A stretch of DNA of 51,514 bases, taken from Hyphomonas sp. BRH_c22. GTDB lineage: Bacteria; Pseudomonadota; Alphaproteobacteria; Caulobacterales; Hyphomonadaceae. Every line of letters begins with the position of its first letter. Positions within the stretch are counted from its first letter, which is position 1. The position numbers were made by a program, and so were the translations under genes. Shown here piece by piece: positions 1 through 7,883 of this stretch. The notes under the pieces are model-generated. The model had not been told where the DNA came from. It did no database searches and saw only the letters and a program-made list of their open reading frames with translations. Location of the stretch: positions 1 through 51,514 of the forward strand of contig NZ_LADU01000086.1 of assembly GCF_000961795.1 (NCBI RefSeq). The letters run 5' to 3'.

Positions 1-204
1 GGGGGCGGCCGAAGGCGCTGCTGGCGCGGCTGGGGCAGGCGCGGCGGCGTAGTGGGCCGTCTGCATCACGGGCGCTGCAGGCTTGCTTACGCGGATACGC
101 AGGCCTTCATGTTCGATTTCGACTTCGCCGAGATCGGCTTCCCGCAGGATGGCGGCCAGTTCCCGGACGAGGCCGGTATCGAGTTTCGTCTTCGCAGTGC
201 TCAT
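1..204 (-). CDS. accB: Acetyl-CoA carboxylase biotin carboxyl carrier protein, N-terminal part
   Basis: The first 68 residues of BCCP, which carries biotin between the carboxylase and transferase subunits of acetyl-CoA carboxylase in fatty acid synthesis. The start is the ATG at 204. The N-terminus begins MSTAKTKLDTGLVRELAAIL, then has the family's acidic strand (EVEIEHEGLRIRV) and enters the typical Ala/Pro-rich linker. The biotinyl domain with its EAMKM motif lies beyond the window edge, so the gene is partial only because of the window. It follows aroQ by 6 bp on the same strand. aroQ-accB(-accC) is a common proteobacterial order, and the two are probably cotranscribed. Confidence 0.88.
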   Translation of the reverse strand, partial: MSTAKTKLDTGLVRELAAILREADLGEVEIEHEGLRIRVSKPAAPVMQTAHYAAAPAPAAPAAPSAAP

Positions 205-210
205 GGGACG

Positions 211-654
211 CTAAATATCTCCTTGGCCCGTCAGGGACTTGGCTGCCAGAAGCGCAAGCTCATAACCATACGCGCCGAGGCCCGCAATCGTCGCTTTTGC
301 AACAGGTGCAACATAATTCACATGGCGGAAAGCCTCGCGCGCCGCCGGATTCGACAAGTGCACTTCAATCACCGGCACCTTGCAGGCCCTCAGGGCGTCA
401 TGCAAGGCCACAGATGTATGTGTATAGGCGCCAGCATTGAGAATGACGGCCGACCCTTCACGGGAGGCTTCCTGTACCCAATCCACCAGTTCGCCCTCAT
501 GATTGGTCTGGCGCGCCTCCAAGGGCACGCTGCCGCAGAGTGTGCGCAGGCGGGCATGGATATCTTCGAGTGTTTCGTGGCCGTAGATCTCCGGCTCGCG
601 CGTACCGAGCAGGTTGAGGTTTGGCCCACCGAGAACATATATCGGTTTTGACAT
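211..654 (-). CDS. aroQ: 3-dehydroquinate dehydratase, type II
   Basis: Converts 3-dehydroquinate to 3-dehydroshikimate in the shikimate pathway; a cytoplasmic dodecamer in the family. The 147-aa protein has the usual length. It opens with the hallmark [17 protein letters not shown] (catalytic Arg and Tyr on the lid loop), has [11 protein letters not shown] in the middle, and carries the NAGAYTHTS loop and the EVHLSN motif with the catalytic His. The start at 654 is chosen because homology begins there; an in-frame codon 36 bp upstream only adds an unconserved extension. It is transcribed toward accB, with thiS divergent on the other side. Confidence 0.96.
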   Translation of the reverse strand: MSKPIYVLGGPNLNLLGTREPEIYGHETLEDIHARLRTLCGSVPLEARQTNHEGELVDWVQEASREGSAVILNAGAYTHTSVALHDALRACKVPVIEVHLSNPAAREAFRHVNYVAPVAKATIAGLGAYGYELALLAAKSLTGQGDI

Positions 655-717
655 GGGCCCCGTCTTGCTCTGGAACGCCCGGCAAGGCAAGGGGGCTTTG
701 AATTGGAGGCCGCAGAC

Positions 718-930
718 ATGCAGATCATCCTGAATGGCGAGCCACGGCAGGTTAACCAGGGCACGACCCTGTCAATGCTGCTGGAAGAGCTGTCAGAGGC
801 CACCGGGCGTGACCCGCGCGGGATCGCCGTGGAGCGCAATCTGGAGATCGTACCGAAGTCCGAACATGCCTTTACCGTGCTGGAAGAGGGCGACCGGCTG
901 GAACTTGTGCAGTTTGTGGGGGGCGGGTGA
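718..930 (+). CDS. thiS: Sulfur carrier protein ThiS
   Basis: A ubiquitin-like sulfur carrier of 70 aa for thiazole synthesis in thiamine biosynthesis. Its C-terminal glycine becomes a thiocarboxylate that donates sulfur to ThiG. The sequence starts [12 protein letters not shown] and ends in Gly-Gly-Gly, keeping the functional di-glycine tail. The ATG at 718 has a GGAGG ribosome-binding site at 705-709; a TTG at 703 in frame is less likely. It overlaps the GTG frame of thiG by 4 bp, which suggests translational coupling. I looked for a TPP riboswitch in the short 655-717 leader and did not see one. Confidence 0.93.
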   Translation: MQIILNGEPRQVNQGTTLSMLLEELSEATGRDPRGIAVERNLEIVPKSEHAFTVLEEGDRLELVQFVGGG

Positions 931-980
931 CAGGCGGTGGGGAGTTGACGGGCGGGAGCAAGGCGGCCAGATCAGCGGAC

Positions 981-1754
981 ATGACTGACACACCTTTGAC
1001 GATTGCCGGAAAATCCTATTCCTCCCGTCTCATTGTCGGGACCGGCAAATATGCGAATTACCAGCAGAATGCAGATGCGGCACGGGCGGCGGGGGCAGAG
1101 ATTGTCACCGTGGCACTGCGCCGGGTGAACCTGTCGGACCCCGGCAAGGAGATACTTACGGATTTCGTCAAGCCGGACGAGTTCACTTACCTGCCGAACA
1201 CGGCCGGCTGCTACACGGCCGATGAGGCGGTGCGGACGCTGCGCCTGGCGCGGGAAGCTGGCGGCTGGAACCTGGTGAAGCTGGAAGTGCTGGCCGACCA
1301 GAAGACGCTCTACCCGAACATGCCCGAGACGCTGATCGCGGCGAAGGCACTGATCGCGGACGGGTTCGAGGTGATGGTCTATTGCTCGGACGATCCGGTT
1401 TACGCGAAAATGCTGGAGGAGGCCGGGTGCTGCGCGATCATGCCGCTGGGCAGCCTGATCGGATCGGGCCTTGGCATCATGAACCCGGTAAATATCCGCC
1501 TGATTGTCGAGCAGACGCGTGTGCCTGTCATTGTCGATGCAGGTGTGGGAACGCCCTCGGATGCGGCCATCGCGATGGAGCTTGGCTGTGACGGTGTGCT
1601 GATGAACACCGCGATCGCGGCGGCGAGGGATCCGATCCTGATGGCGAGCGCGATGAAACATGCCGTGATTGCCGGGCGCGAGGGATATCTTGCGGGGCGC
1701 ATGCCGAAGAAGATGTATGCCGATCCGAGCAGCCCTCTCGCCGGACTGATATAG
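981..1754 (+). CDS. thiG: Thiazole synthase ThiG
   Basis: Forms the thiazole phosphate ring of thiamine from deoxyxylulose-5-phosphate, dehydroglycine and ThiS thiocarboxylate; a TIM-barrel enzyme of the cytoplasm. Seen: [19 protein letters not shown] at the N-terminus, the Schiff-base lysine in [10 protein letters not shown], the phosphate-binding [11 protein letters not shown] loop and [11 protein letters not shown]. The 257-aa form starting at the ATG at 981 matches family length. An in-frame GTG at 927 overlaps the thiS stop (GTGA) and would add 18 residues. There is no good ribosome-binding site directly before 981, so the coupled GTG start cannot be excluded. The next gene starts immediately after its stop. 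Confidence 0.94.
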   Translation: MTDTPLTIAGKSYSSRLIVGTGKYANYQQNADAARAAGAEIVTVALRRVNLSDPGKEILTDFVKPDEFTYLPNTAGCYTADEAVRTLRLAREAGGWNLVKLEVLADQKTLYPNMPETLIAAKALIADGFEVMVYCSDDPVYAKMLEEAGCCAIMPLGSLIGSGLGIMNPVNIRLIVEQTRVPVIVDAGVGTPSDAAIAMELGCDGVLMNTAIAAARDPILMASAMKHAVIAGREGYLAGRMPKKMYADPSSPLAGLI

Positions 1755-2963
1755 TTGCGCGCTGCCGTCATTGGCGCCGGACCGGCCGGGCTGATGGCGG
1801 CCGAGGCCTTGGTGGCGCGGGGCGTGGCTGCCGATATTTATGACTCGATGCCGAGTTTCGGGCGCAAGTTCCTGATGGCGGGCAAGAGCGGGCTGAATAT
1901 CAGCCATGCAGAAGACCGTGAGGCTTTCCTGTCGCGCTATCGGGGCGATGCGCGGCTGCAGGATATGGTGCGGGCGTTCGGGCCGGGCGAGATCACAGAC
2001 TGGATGGCGGCGCTGGGCATTGCCGCGCATACCGGGCCGACGGGGCGGGTGTTTCCGGAAACGATGAAAGCTTCGCCGCTGCTGCGCGCGTGGCTGGTGC
2101 GGTTGCAGGCGGCCGGGGCGGCGTTGCATGCGCGCCATCGATGGCAGGGATGGGACGGGAGCGGGGCGCTTTTGTTCGGGACGCCGGAGGGGGAAGTGAC
2201 GGCGAGGCCGGATGTGACGGTGCTGGCGCTGGGCGGGGCGAGCTGGAAACGTCTGGGGTCGGATGGTGCGTGGGCGCCGCTGCTGGACGCGAAGGGGATT
2301 GCGCTTGCGCCGTTCGGGCCATCGAATTGTGGGTTCCTTGTCGACTGGTCGGATCACATGCGGAAGAAGTTTGCCGGTGCGCCGGTGAAGGCGGTTCGTT
2401 TGTCGGCGGATGGGGTGGAGACCCGGTCGGAATTCGTGATTACGCAGCGCGGGGTTGAGAGCGGCGGTATCTACACGCTGTCAGCGGCGCTGGTGGATGA
2501 GCTGCAGCGGGCAGGCGCAGCGACGCTGTTCGTGGACCTGTTGCCGGATACGGACTTGCCAGTGATTGCCGGCAAACTTGCGCGGCCAAGGGGCAAGCAA
2601 TCCATGGCCAATCATTTGCGCAAGAGCCTCGGCCTGTCTGGCGTGAAGCTGGCGCTGCTGCATGAGGCGGCCGGCGGGGCACTGCCGGGCGAGACGGGGG
2701 CGCTGGCGCGCCTTATTAAGGCCGTGCCGATCCGGATTACCGGAACGGCGCCGCTGGACGAGGCGATCTCGACCACGGGCGGCGTGGCGTGGGCGGCGCT
2801 GGATGATGCGCTGATGCTGCGCGGCCTGCCTGGCGTGTTCTGCGCCGGTGAGATGATTGACTGGGACGCGCCCACGGGCGGCTATCTCATCACCGCCTGC
2901 CTCGCCACGGGCAAGGCTGCGGGCGAGGGCGCGGCGGACTGGCTTCAGGCGTCCAGCCGGTAG
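1755..2963 (+). CDS. NAD(P)/FAD-dependent oxidoreductase, BaiN/HI0933-like (TIGR03862 type)
   Basis: A flavoprotein of 402 aa of the HI0933/BaiN superfamily, whose physiological substrate is generally unknown. The N-terminal dinucleotide-binding motif is AVIGAGPAGLMAAE (residues 4-17), followed by the family signature GRKFLMAGKSGLNISH and, near the C-terminus, FCAGEMIDWDAPTGGYL, where FAD ribityl contacts are expected. The middle carries the family's β-barrel and helical insert (about 190-330). It uses a TTG start directly abutting the thiG stop, so it is probably translated from the thiSG transcript; a role in thiamine metabolism is not implied. Its last 19 bp overlap the convergent amidohydrolase gene. 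Confidence 0.85.
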   Translation: MRAAVIGAGPAGLMAAEALVARGVAADIYDSMPSFGRKFLMAGKSGLNISHAEDREAFLSRYRGDARLQDMVRAFGPGEITDWMAALGIAAHTGPTGRVFPETMKASPLLRAWLVRLQAAGAALHARHRWQGWDGSGALLFGTPEGEVTARPDVTVLALGGASWKRLGSDGAWAPLLDAKGIALAPFGPSNCGFLVDWSDHMRKKFAGAPVKAVRLSADGVETRSEFVITQRGVESGGIYTLSAALVDELQRAGAATLFVDLLPDTDLPVIAGKLARPRGKQSMANHLRKSLGLSGVKLALLHEAAGGALPGETGALARLIKAVPIRITGTAPLDEAISTTGGVAWAALDDALMLRGLPGVFCAGEMIDWDAPTGGYLITACLATGKAAGEGAADWLQASSR

Positions 2964-3943
2964 ACCTTGCGGGCGGTTCCGCTGAACATGGCGATCTGGT
3001 CGGCCTCAGAATAATCAGCCGCGATCTTCTTCAGGCCGTTCCAGAGGACATGATAGCTGATCGACAGGCGGTCGACCGGGAAGTTGCTTTCGAACATGCA
3101 GCGCTCCGGACCGAAACATTTGATGGCGTGGTGATAATAGCGGGCCTGCGCCGCGACGAATTCGTCGGATGTCGGCGGCGTGGCGCGCGTGTTCCAGCCA
3201 AAGCCATTGTCGGGCATGGCCAGGCCGCCGAGCTTGGCGAAGACATTCTTGTTCTCGGCAACAACGGCGATGTCGTCTTTCCACTGGGCGAAAATCTCTT
3301 CGCGCTTGCCGGCATAGGGGCCGACGCCGATGGGCGTGCCGAAATGGTCGAGCACCATGGTCGTCTCCGGCACGGCGCGGGCGAGATCGGCGAAGTCGAG
3401 GATCTGGTGGTGGTAGTTCCAGGTATCATAGGTGAAGTTGCGCTGGCCAAGGCGCGCGACGCCGCGGCGGAAATCCGTGTCGCGGTAGAGGCCTTCCGGC
3501 GCGCGGCCGGGGATCGAGAAGATGTCCTTGTGGGGATCAAAGGAACCTGCGTGACGGATGCCGCGGAACAGCCCATTGCCAGCCGCGACATGGGCGTCTA
3601 GCACTTCGTCGAGGCTGGCGCCGCGCAGGTCGGCATGGCCGACAATGCCGGCAATCGTGGCCTTGTCCGGAGCGGCGGCAGAGCGGGCGGCCGCGGCCGC
3701 CACGAATTCCGTTTCACCAATGGGTTTCAGGCGGTCGGGCCCGTCATGGCGATAGGCGGAGCCGCACTCCATGAACACGGTCTGGGCGACATTGTGGCCG
3801 TCTTCGGTGTCGGACCAGAGTTCCTCAAGGTCGTAGCTGAGGTGGGGCTTTGGCCAGAGGTGATGGTGGGGATCAACGATCTCGCGATCGGGGTCGATAA
3901 TGTCCTCGCGGACCTGCGCGAGCCATTCCGTGTTGTTGAACAT
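2945..3943 (-). CDS. Metal-dependent amidohydrolase (TIM barrel, amidohydro_2 / COG3618 type)
   Basis: A 332-aa cytoplasmic hydrolase of the family that includes lactone hydrolases such as LigI and 4-sulfomuconolactone hydrolase. Seen: the metal-binding DPHHHLW motif at residues 24-30, GIVGHADLRG, GIRHAG with a barrel-strand histidine, and LDHFGTP around residue 200. The C-terminal MFESNFPVDR has the conserved acidic/Asn strand. Substrate cannot be read from the sequence; carboxylic lactones or small amides are typical. Start at 3943 with an AGGAGG-like site before it. It runs in the same direction as, and downstream of, the 2OG oxygenase gene, with an 88-bp gap. Confidence 0.85.
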   Translation of the reverse strand: MFNNTEWLAQVREDIIDPDREIVDPHHHLWPKPHLSYDLEELWSDTEDGHNVAQTVFMECGSAYRHDGPDRLKPIGETEFVAAAAARSAAAPDKATIAGIVGHADLRGASLDEVLDAHVAAGNGLFRGIRHAGSFDPHKDIFSIPGRAPEGLYRDTDFRRGVARLGQRNFTYDTWNYHHQILDFADLARAVPETTMVLDHFGTPIGVGPYAGKREEIFAQWKDDIAVVAENKNVFAKLGGLAMPDNGFGWNTRATPPTSDEFVAAQARYYHHAIKCFGPERCMFESNFPVDRLSISYHVLWNGLKKIAADYSEADQIAMFSGTARKVYRLDA

Positions 3944-4031
3944 GCGTTCCTCCTGCCTTGCCGCCAGCTTCTGGTGAGCTGTGGCGCCTATTCATGCGCA
4001 ATGCGGCGGCGAGGCAAGGGGTGGCGCGGGG

Positions 4032-4973
4032 TCAGGCCTTCACGAGGCCAATCTCGCGGAGGCGTTCCATGAGATAGTCCTGCGCGGTGATCGGCGGTTC
4101 GGCCTTGCCGCCTTCGGCCACACACTGGGGCAGGGCCTCGATCACGACATCCTGGTTGAAGTGCAGGAAAAAGGGCGTCGAGTAGCGCGGGAACTTGGCG
4201 CGCTCGGGCGACGGGTTGACGACGCGGTGCGTGGTCGAGGGCAGCACGCCGGCAGTGAGACGCTGCAGCATGTCGCCGCAATTAATGACCAGGGCATCGG
4301 GCGGCGGGTTCACGGCGAGCCATTCGCCGGAGCGGTGCTTGACCTCAAGGCCAGCCTCCTCGGCGCCAAGCAGGAGGGTGATGACATTGATGTCTTCATG
4401 CGCGCCGGCGCGGACGGTGCCTTCCGGCGGCGGGTTTTCCTGTGGCGGGTAGTGGAGGAGGCGGAGGATGGAATTGCCCATCTCGACGCGGTCTTCGAAC
4501 CACATCTCGTCAAGGCCGAGGTGAAGGGCGATGGCGCGCAGGAGATTCCGGCCCATTTCGTCCAAGGCGTCGTAAAGCGCGCGGGTGGCGTGATCGAATT
4601 CCGGGATTTCCTTGACGCTTGGCGTGTCGGCCATGGTTTCGCGATAGGGCGAGCCCGGCGGCAGGAGGCGGCCGGTGTGCCAGAATTCCTTGAGGTCGGC
4701 CTTGGCGGCGCCCTTGGCATTCTCGGTGGCGAAGGCGGTGTAGCCGCGCTGTCCGCCGCCTTCACGGCCGTCATAGGCCAGTTTCGCCAGGTCAGGCATG
4801 GCGAAGAAGGCCTTGGTAACGCGCAGGTTTTCGTCAATGACGCGCTGGTCAACCGGGTGGCCGGAGATCACGGCGAAGCCTGTCTCGCGGAAGGATTGTC
4901 CCAGCGCCTCGGCAAAGGCGGCCTTGTCATCGCGCCAGAGCGCATAGGGGATCGGTTTGAAATACTCGGTCAT
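4032..4973 (-). CDS. 2-oxoglutarate/Fe(II)-dependent dioxygenase, isopenicillin N synthase-like
   Basis: A 313-aa member of the 2OG-Fe(II) oxygenase / isopenicillin N synthase family. The N-terminal DIOX_N part (about 1-120) includes GFAVISGHPV. In the jelly-roll, H192 and D194 (AHEDINV) plus H249 (TTHRVVNP) form the iron triad, and R263-x-S265 (RYSTPFF) is the 2-oxoglutarate clamp. All cofactor residues are intact, so an active oxygenase is expected; the substrate is unknown. I chose the ATG at 4973 because homology starts there; the reading frame stays open far upstream but that stretch is antisense to other genes. It may be cotranscribed with the amidohydrolase downstream. Confidence 0.87.
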   Translation of the reverse strand: MTEYFKPIPYALWRDDKAAFAEALGQSFRETGFAVISGHPVDQRVIDENLRVTKAFFAMPDLAKLAYDGREGGGQRGYTAFATENAKGAAKADLKEFWHTGRLLPPGSPYRETMADTPSVKEIPEFDHATRALYDALDEMGRNLLRAIALHLGLDEMWFEDRVEMGNSILRLLHYPPQENPPPEGTVRAGAHEDINVITLLLGAEEAGLEVKHRSGEWLAVNPPPDALVINCGDMLQRLTAGVLPSTTHRVVNPSPERAKFPRYSTPFFLHFNQDVVIEALPQCVAEGGKAEPPITAQDYLMERLREIGLVKA

Positions 4974-5276
4974 GGAACTGGTTTGCCAGATTGCGGCCGG
5001 AGCGAAAAGGCCTTTCCGCTGAACCCCGCTGCGCTTCAGTGTCCCGGGTGGCGATTTAGGGATTGATTGGCATTCCGGCCCGGCTTTCCACCGCAGGTTA
5101 ACCAGGTGCGGCCGCGCGTTAACGCACTGCCTCTTGGGAGGGGCTGGTGTTAACCATAACGCAAATCTCTGACGGCACTCTGCATCCATCGCCGGACAAG
5201 GCGGGTGGTGGTTGCCAGAGCAGGACACGGGAATGATCCCGGCGATGCGACGGCAAGGTGAAACAGGAACAAGACA
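4974..5276. other. Intergenic region between divergent genes
   Basis: Spacer between the 2OG oxygenase (minus) and the Sel1-like gene (plus). No coding sequence is supported. It contains several TTAAC tracts, including TTAACCAT near 5150, which matches the half-site of the alphaproteobacterial cell-cycle regulator CtrA. Without a correctly spaced second half this is only suggestive. Promoters for both flanking genes should lie here. Confidence 0.4.
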
Positions 5277-5546
5277 ATGCCCTTTGCAGATTACGCTATC
5301 GACCTCGCAGCCATGCTGGGACCGGATTCGGCCCCGGAGGAACTTTACCAGGCAGGACTGGTCTATGCGACCGGACTGAACGTGGATGTGGACCTGATTG
5401 CCGCGCACAAATGGTTCAACCTGGCCGCTCTGCGCGGTTCGGAAGACGCCAAGATTCAGCGCGCTGAACTGGCCGGCATGATGAGCTCGGATGAAGTCAA
5501 GCAGGCGCTCCAGTCGGCGCGCGAATGGCTCAAGCTGATGAACTAG
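5277..5546 (+). CDS. Small Sel1-like repeat protein
   Basis: An 89-aa protein resembling one to two Sel1-type (TPR-like) repeats: YQAGLVYATGLNVDVDLIAA followed by HKWFNLAALRGSEDAK, matching the Sel1 pattern of small-residue helices with a WFNLAA-type second helix. No signal peptide or membrane segment. Such short Sel1-like proteins are common in Caulobacterales-type genomes and have no assigned function; protein-protein interaction is the general role of the fold. The ATG at 5277 is preceded by a weak purine-rich site (ACAGGAACA). It stands alone between a divergent promoter region and the polysaccharide pair. Confidence 0.75.
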   Translation: MPFADYAIDLAAMLGPDSAPEELYQAGLVYATGLNVDVDLIAAHKWFNLAALRGSEDAKIQRAELAGMMSSDEVKQALQSAREWLKLMN

Positions 5547-5666
5547 GCTTTTGCGGCCGGACCGGGGGCGGATGCGTCGGTTCCGGCTGGCGATTAAGCT
5601 TAATGAATTGTCAAACGCCGGTATGCGATCCTGATTCCTCACGCGCTGTGAGGAGCCGCAATCGAC

Positions 5667-7121
5667 ATGCCCGTTTCCGAGGCCCCCAACCGAGAACCGG
5701 CGGGACGTGGCATGATGCGGGTATCCGCGTCGCGGCCGCGCCTGGGGCCTGCGGACCTGATTGTGCAGTTCTGGCGGGCGAAGTGGCTGATGCTGCTGGT
5801 ATTCGTGCCGGTGCTTGCGCTGGGCCTCGCCGCCGCCCTGTCGCGTCCAGTCCAGTTTGAATCGCGCGCCCGCCTGATGGTTGCGCCCGCAGGGGCGGCC
5901 AACCATGACATGCTCGTGCAGCCTGAACTGGCATTCCTGCGCAGCCCGGTGGTTATTGAGCGCGTTCTCGACCGGTTTCCGATGTCGCGGCTGTATCCAG
6001 AGATAAATGAGACGTGTGAAACGCGCAGCCGTACCGTGCGCGGTGATGCCGAGGGACTCCGGCGGCTCGCGGCGGAGTGCCGCCAGCTGTGCATCGAGGC
6101 CATGAGGCGTGATTTTCATGTCTCGGCCGCGTCGCGCGCGCCGGTCATTGCTGTACGGTATCGCAACGAGGATGCGGAGACATCGGCCGAAGTGCTGAAC
6201 GCGCTGATCGGCGCCTATCTTGCCTATCGCACGCAACTGCTCGCGACACCGGAGGCGTCCGCGCCAGGTATTGACCGTACGGATATGGAAACGCGGTTGT
6301 TGGAAGCCGAAACGGCCCTCGGCAGCTTCCTCGAGACGCAGCAGATCGGAAACCTTGAATCCGAGCGCAATGCCGTGAATGCGCTGTACCAGGCGGCGCG
6401 CCAGGACTTGCAGGAAACCGGGTCGCAGTTGCAGCAGGCCGAGAGCCAGCTGGCGGCCTATCGCACGCAATTGAAATCAATCCGGCCACAGCAGGAATTG
6501 TTCGTGGAGGATTCAACCGCGCAGAGGCTGCTCGATCTGAAACTGCAGCGTGAAGCCCTGCTGGTGGATCATTTTCCGGGATCGCAGGAAGTGCTGGACA
6601 TGGACCGGCGCATCGCACGCATTCAGGCCTTCATCGCGACGCTGGACGGCCCCGTCGGGACCGTGCGGACAGGACCCAACCCGCGTTACGAGCAGATGCT
6701 GTCGATGACTGACGCGCTGCGGGCGCAAGCGGCGGCGCTGAGTGACAGGCAGGCCGGACTGGCGGAGCAGGTTGCGGGCCTTGAGGCGCGTCAGGCCGAA
6801 CTGGCCACTCTCGCACCGCGCTATGGCGAGCTAATTCGCAAGCGCGACATACTGGAAGGCGAACTGCTGGCCGCTGCCGGGCGGGGCGAAGTGCCAGGGC
6901 GCGCGCGCCTTGACGGCATCAAGGTTCTGGAGCCGGCGAGCCTTCCGGTCGAGCCTGTGCCGACACAGTCGATCATGGCGGGGCTGGCCTTCGTGCTGGC
7001 CTGCCTTGCGGGGCTGATCGCCGGGCTGTTGAAGGCGCTGACGCAAACAGGTTTCGCGACGCGGCGGTCGGTTGAGCGCACGCTCGATCTTCCCGTGCTT
7101 GCGACGGTTCGGGAGGTTTGA
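5667..7121 (+). CDS. Polysaccharide co-polymerase / chain-length determinant (Wzz/GumC-like, HfsA-like)
   Basis: An inner-membrane polysaccharide co-polymerase of 484 aa that would control chain length or export of an exopolysaccharide. Seen: a first membrane helix at about 40-60, a Wzz-type periplasmic N-terminal strand region (FESRARLMVAPAG), a long predicted coiled-coil at about 205-400, a Pro-rich EPASLPVEPVP turn and a second membrane helix at about 437-458, then a short cytoplasmic tail. This is the PCP-2a layout with the kinase on a separate polypeptide, which is the next gene (6-bp gap). By analogy with Caulobacter HfsA/HfsB, a holdfast or adhesin polysaccharide is a reasonable guess. 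No glycosyltransferase lies nearby to test it. Confidence 0.8.
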   Translation: MPVSEAPNREPAGRGMMRVSASRPRLGPADLIVQFWRAKWLMLLVFVPVLALGLAAALSRPVQFESRARLMVAPAGAANHDMLVQPELAFLRSPVVIERVLDRFPMSRLYPEINETCETRSRTVRGDAEGLRRLAAECRQLCIEAMRRDFHVSAASRAPVIAVRYRNEDAETSAEVLNALIGAYLAYRTQLLATPEASAPGIDRTDMETRLLEAETALGSFLETQQIGNLESERNAVNALYQAARQDLQETGSQLQQAESQLAAYRTQLKSIRPQQELFVEDSTAQRLLDLKLQREALLVDHFPGSQEVLDMDRRIARIQAFIATLDGPVGTVRTGPNPRYEQMLSMTDALRAQAAALSDRQAGLAEQVAGLEARQAELATLAPRYGELIRKRDILEGELLAAAGRGEVPGRARLDGIKVLEPASLPVEPVPTQSIMAGLAFVLACLAGLIAGLLKALTQTGFATRRSVERTLDLPVLATVREV

Positions 7122-7127
7122 CGCGGG

Positions 7128-7814
7128 ATGCGTGATTTGCGAGCGGATCTGGCTACGCTGTGGAGTGTTGCGACGCGGTTGCGGCCGGCGCAGGGCGCCC
7201 GCAGCATCATGTTCGTTGCCGCGCGCACGGGAGAAGGCACGAGCAGCATGGCGGCCTCCTTTGCACTGATGGCCGCAGAGCACGCGACGCGAACGGCCTG
7301 GCTGGTGGACCTCGATCTGATGCACAACGCCGCGCACCAAGCCTTTGACAGGGGCTTTGTGGGCAAACTGGCGCGGCCGGGACGGGCCTATGATGCGTCG
7401 CTCGGATGTGCGCCCATCTATGCGCTGCAGCCAGCGGGCACGGGCGGCAGCAGCAAATTGCTGACGGCGTGTCCTGTGACCGGGACGCGCCTTCTGGTCA
7501 CTAGGTTCCGGACTGAGCGCCTCGCGGCGGGCCAGCGCGCGCATCTACGCTCTGAACCCGGCTGGTGGAAGGCCTTGCGGCGGTCGACCGACTGGATTGT
7601 CGTGGACTCACCTGCACTCGACCGGTCAGACGTGGCGCTTGATGTGGCAAGCGAAGTCGACGGCATTGTTCTGGTCGTGCAGGCCGAAGTGACGGGGGCG
7701 GAGGAGGTTGCGGAGGCGCAATTTGCCATCGAGAGCCGGGGCGGGCGCGTGATTGGCGTCGTGCTGAACCGGATTCGCGCCGATGCGCGGCTGGCGGGAC
7801 GGATTGCGAGCTGA
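7128..7814 (+). CDS. BY-kinase-like/CpsD-type P-loop protein with degenerate Walker A (HfsB-like)
   Basis: A 228-aa cytoplasmic protein corresponding to the kinase half of bacterial tyrosine autokinases that pair with Wzz/GumC co-polymerases. The expected Walker A (PGEGKST type) reads RTGEGTSS at about residues 33-40, so the invariant lysine is a threonine. Walker A' (LVDLDLM, about 59-65) and Walker B (IVVDSPAL) are recognisable. No tyrosine-rich C-terminal tail is present; it ends RADARLAGRIAS. This suggests a non-kinase regulatory partner rather than an active autokinase. It follows the co-polymerase gene closely, as expected for a functional pair. Confidence 0.75.
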   Translation: MRDLRADLATLWSVATRLRPAQGARSIMFVAARTGEGTSSMAASFALMAAEHATRTAWLVDLDLMHNAAHQAFDRGFVGKLARPGRAYDASLGCAPIYALQPAGTGGSSKLLTACPVTGTRLLVTRFRTERLAAGQRAHLRSEPGWWKALRRSTDWIVVDSPALDRSDVALDVASEVDGIVLVVQAEVTGAEEVAEAQFAIESRGGRVIGVVLNRIRADARLAGRIAS

Positions 7815-7883
7815 CCTCGCTGTGCGTCTGGCGCCAGGCGGGCGCGTGATGTAGGCAGATCACCCACACTGAGGATCCAAACC

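Noticed and set aside
655..717. Possible TPP riboswitch upstream of thiS
   Set aside because: The leader is only about 60 bp and lacks the conserved CUGAGA-type core.
972..2357. Long minus-strand open frame (461 codons) opposite thiG and the BaiN-like flavoprotein gene
   Set aside because: Arg/Pro/His-rich shadow translation typical of GC-rich antisense frames; the plus-strand genes have clear motifs.
5140..5160. CtrA-binding site near TTAACCAT
   Set aside because: Only a half-site is seen; no TTAA with 7-bp spacing, so not listed as a feature.
4974..6470. Minus-strand extension of the 2OG oxygenase frame (to 812 codons)
   Set aside because: The added part is antisense to the Sel1-like and co-polymerase genes, with low-complexity composition. 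Family homology starts at the ATG at 4973.
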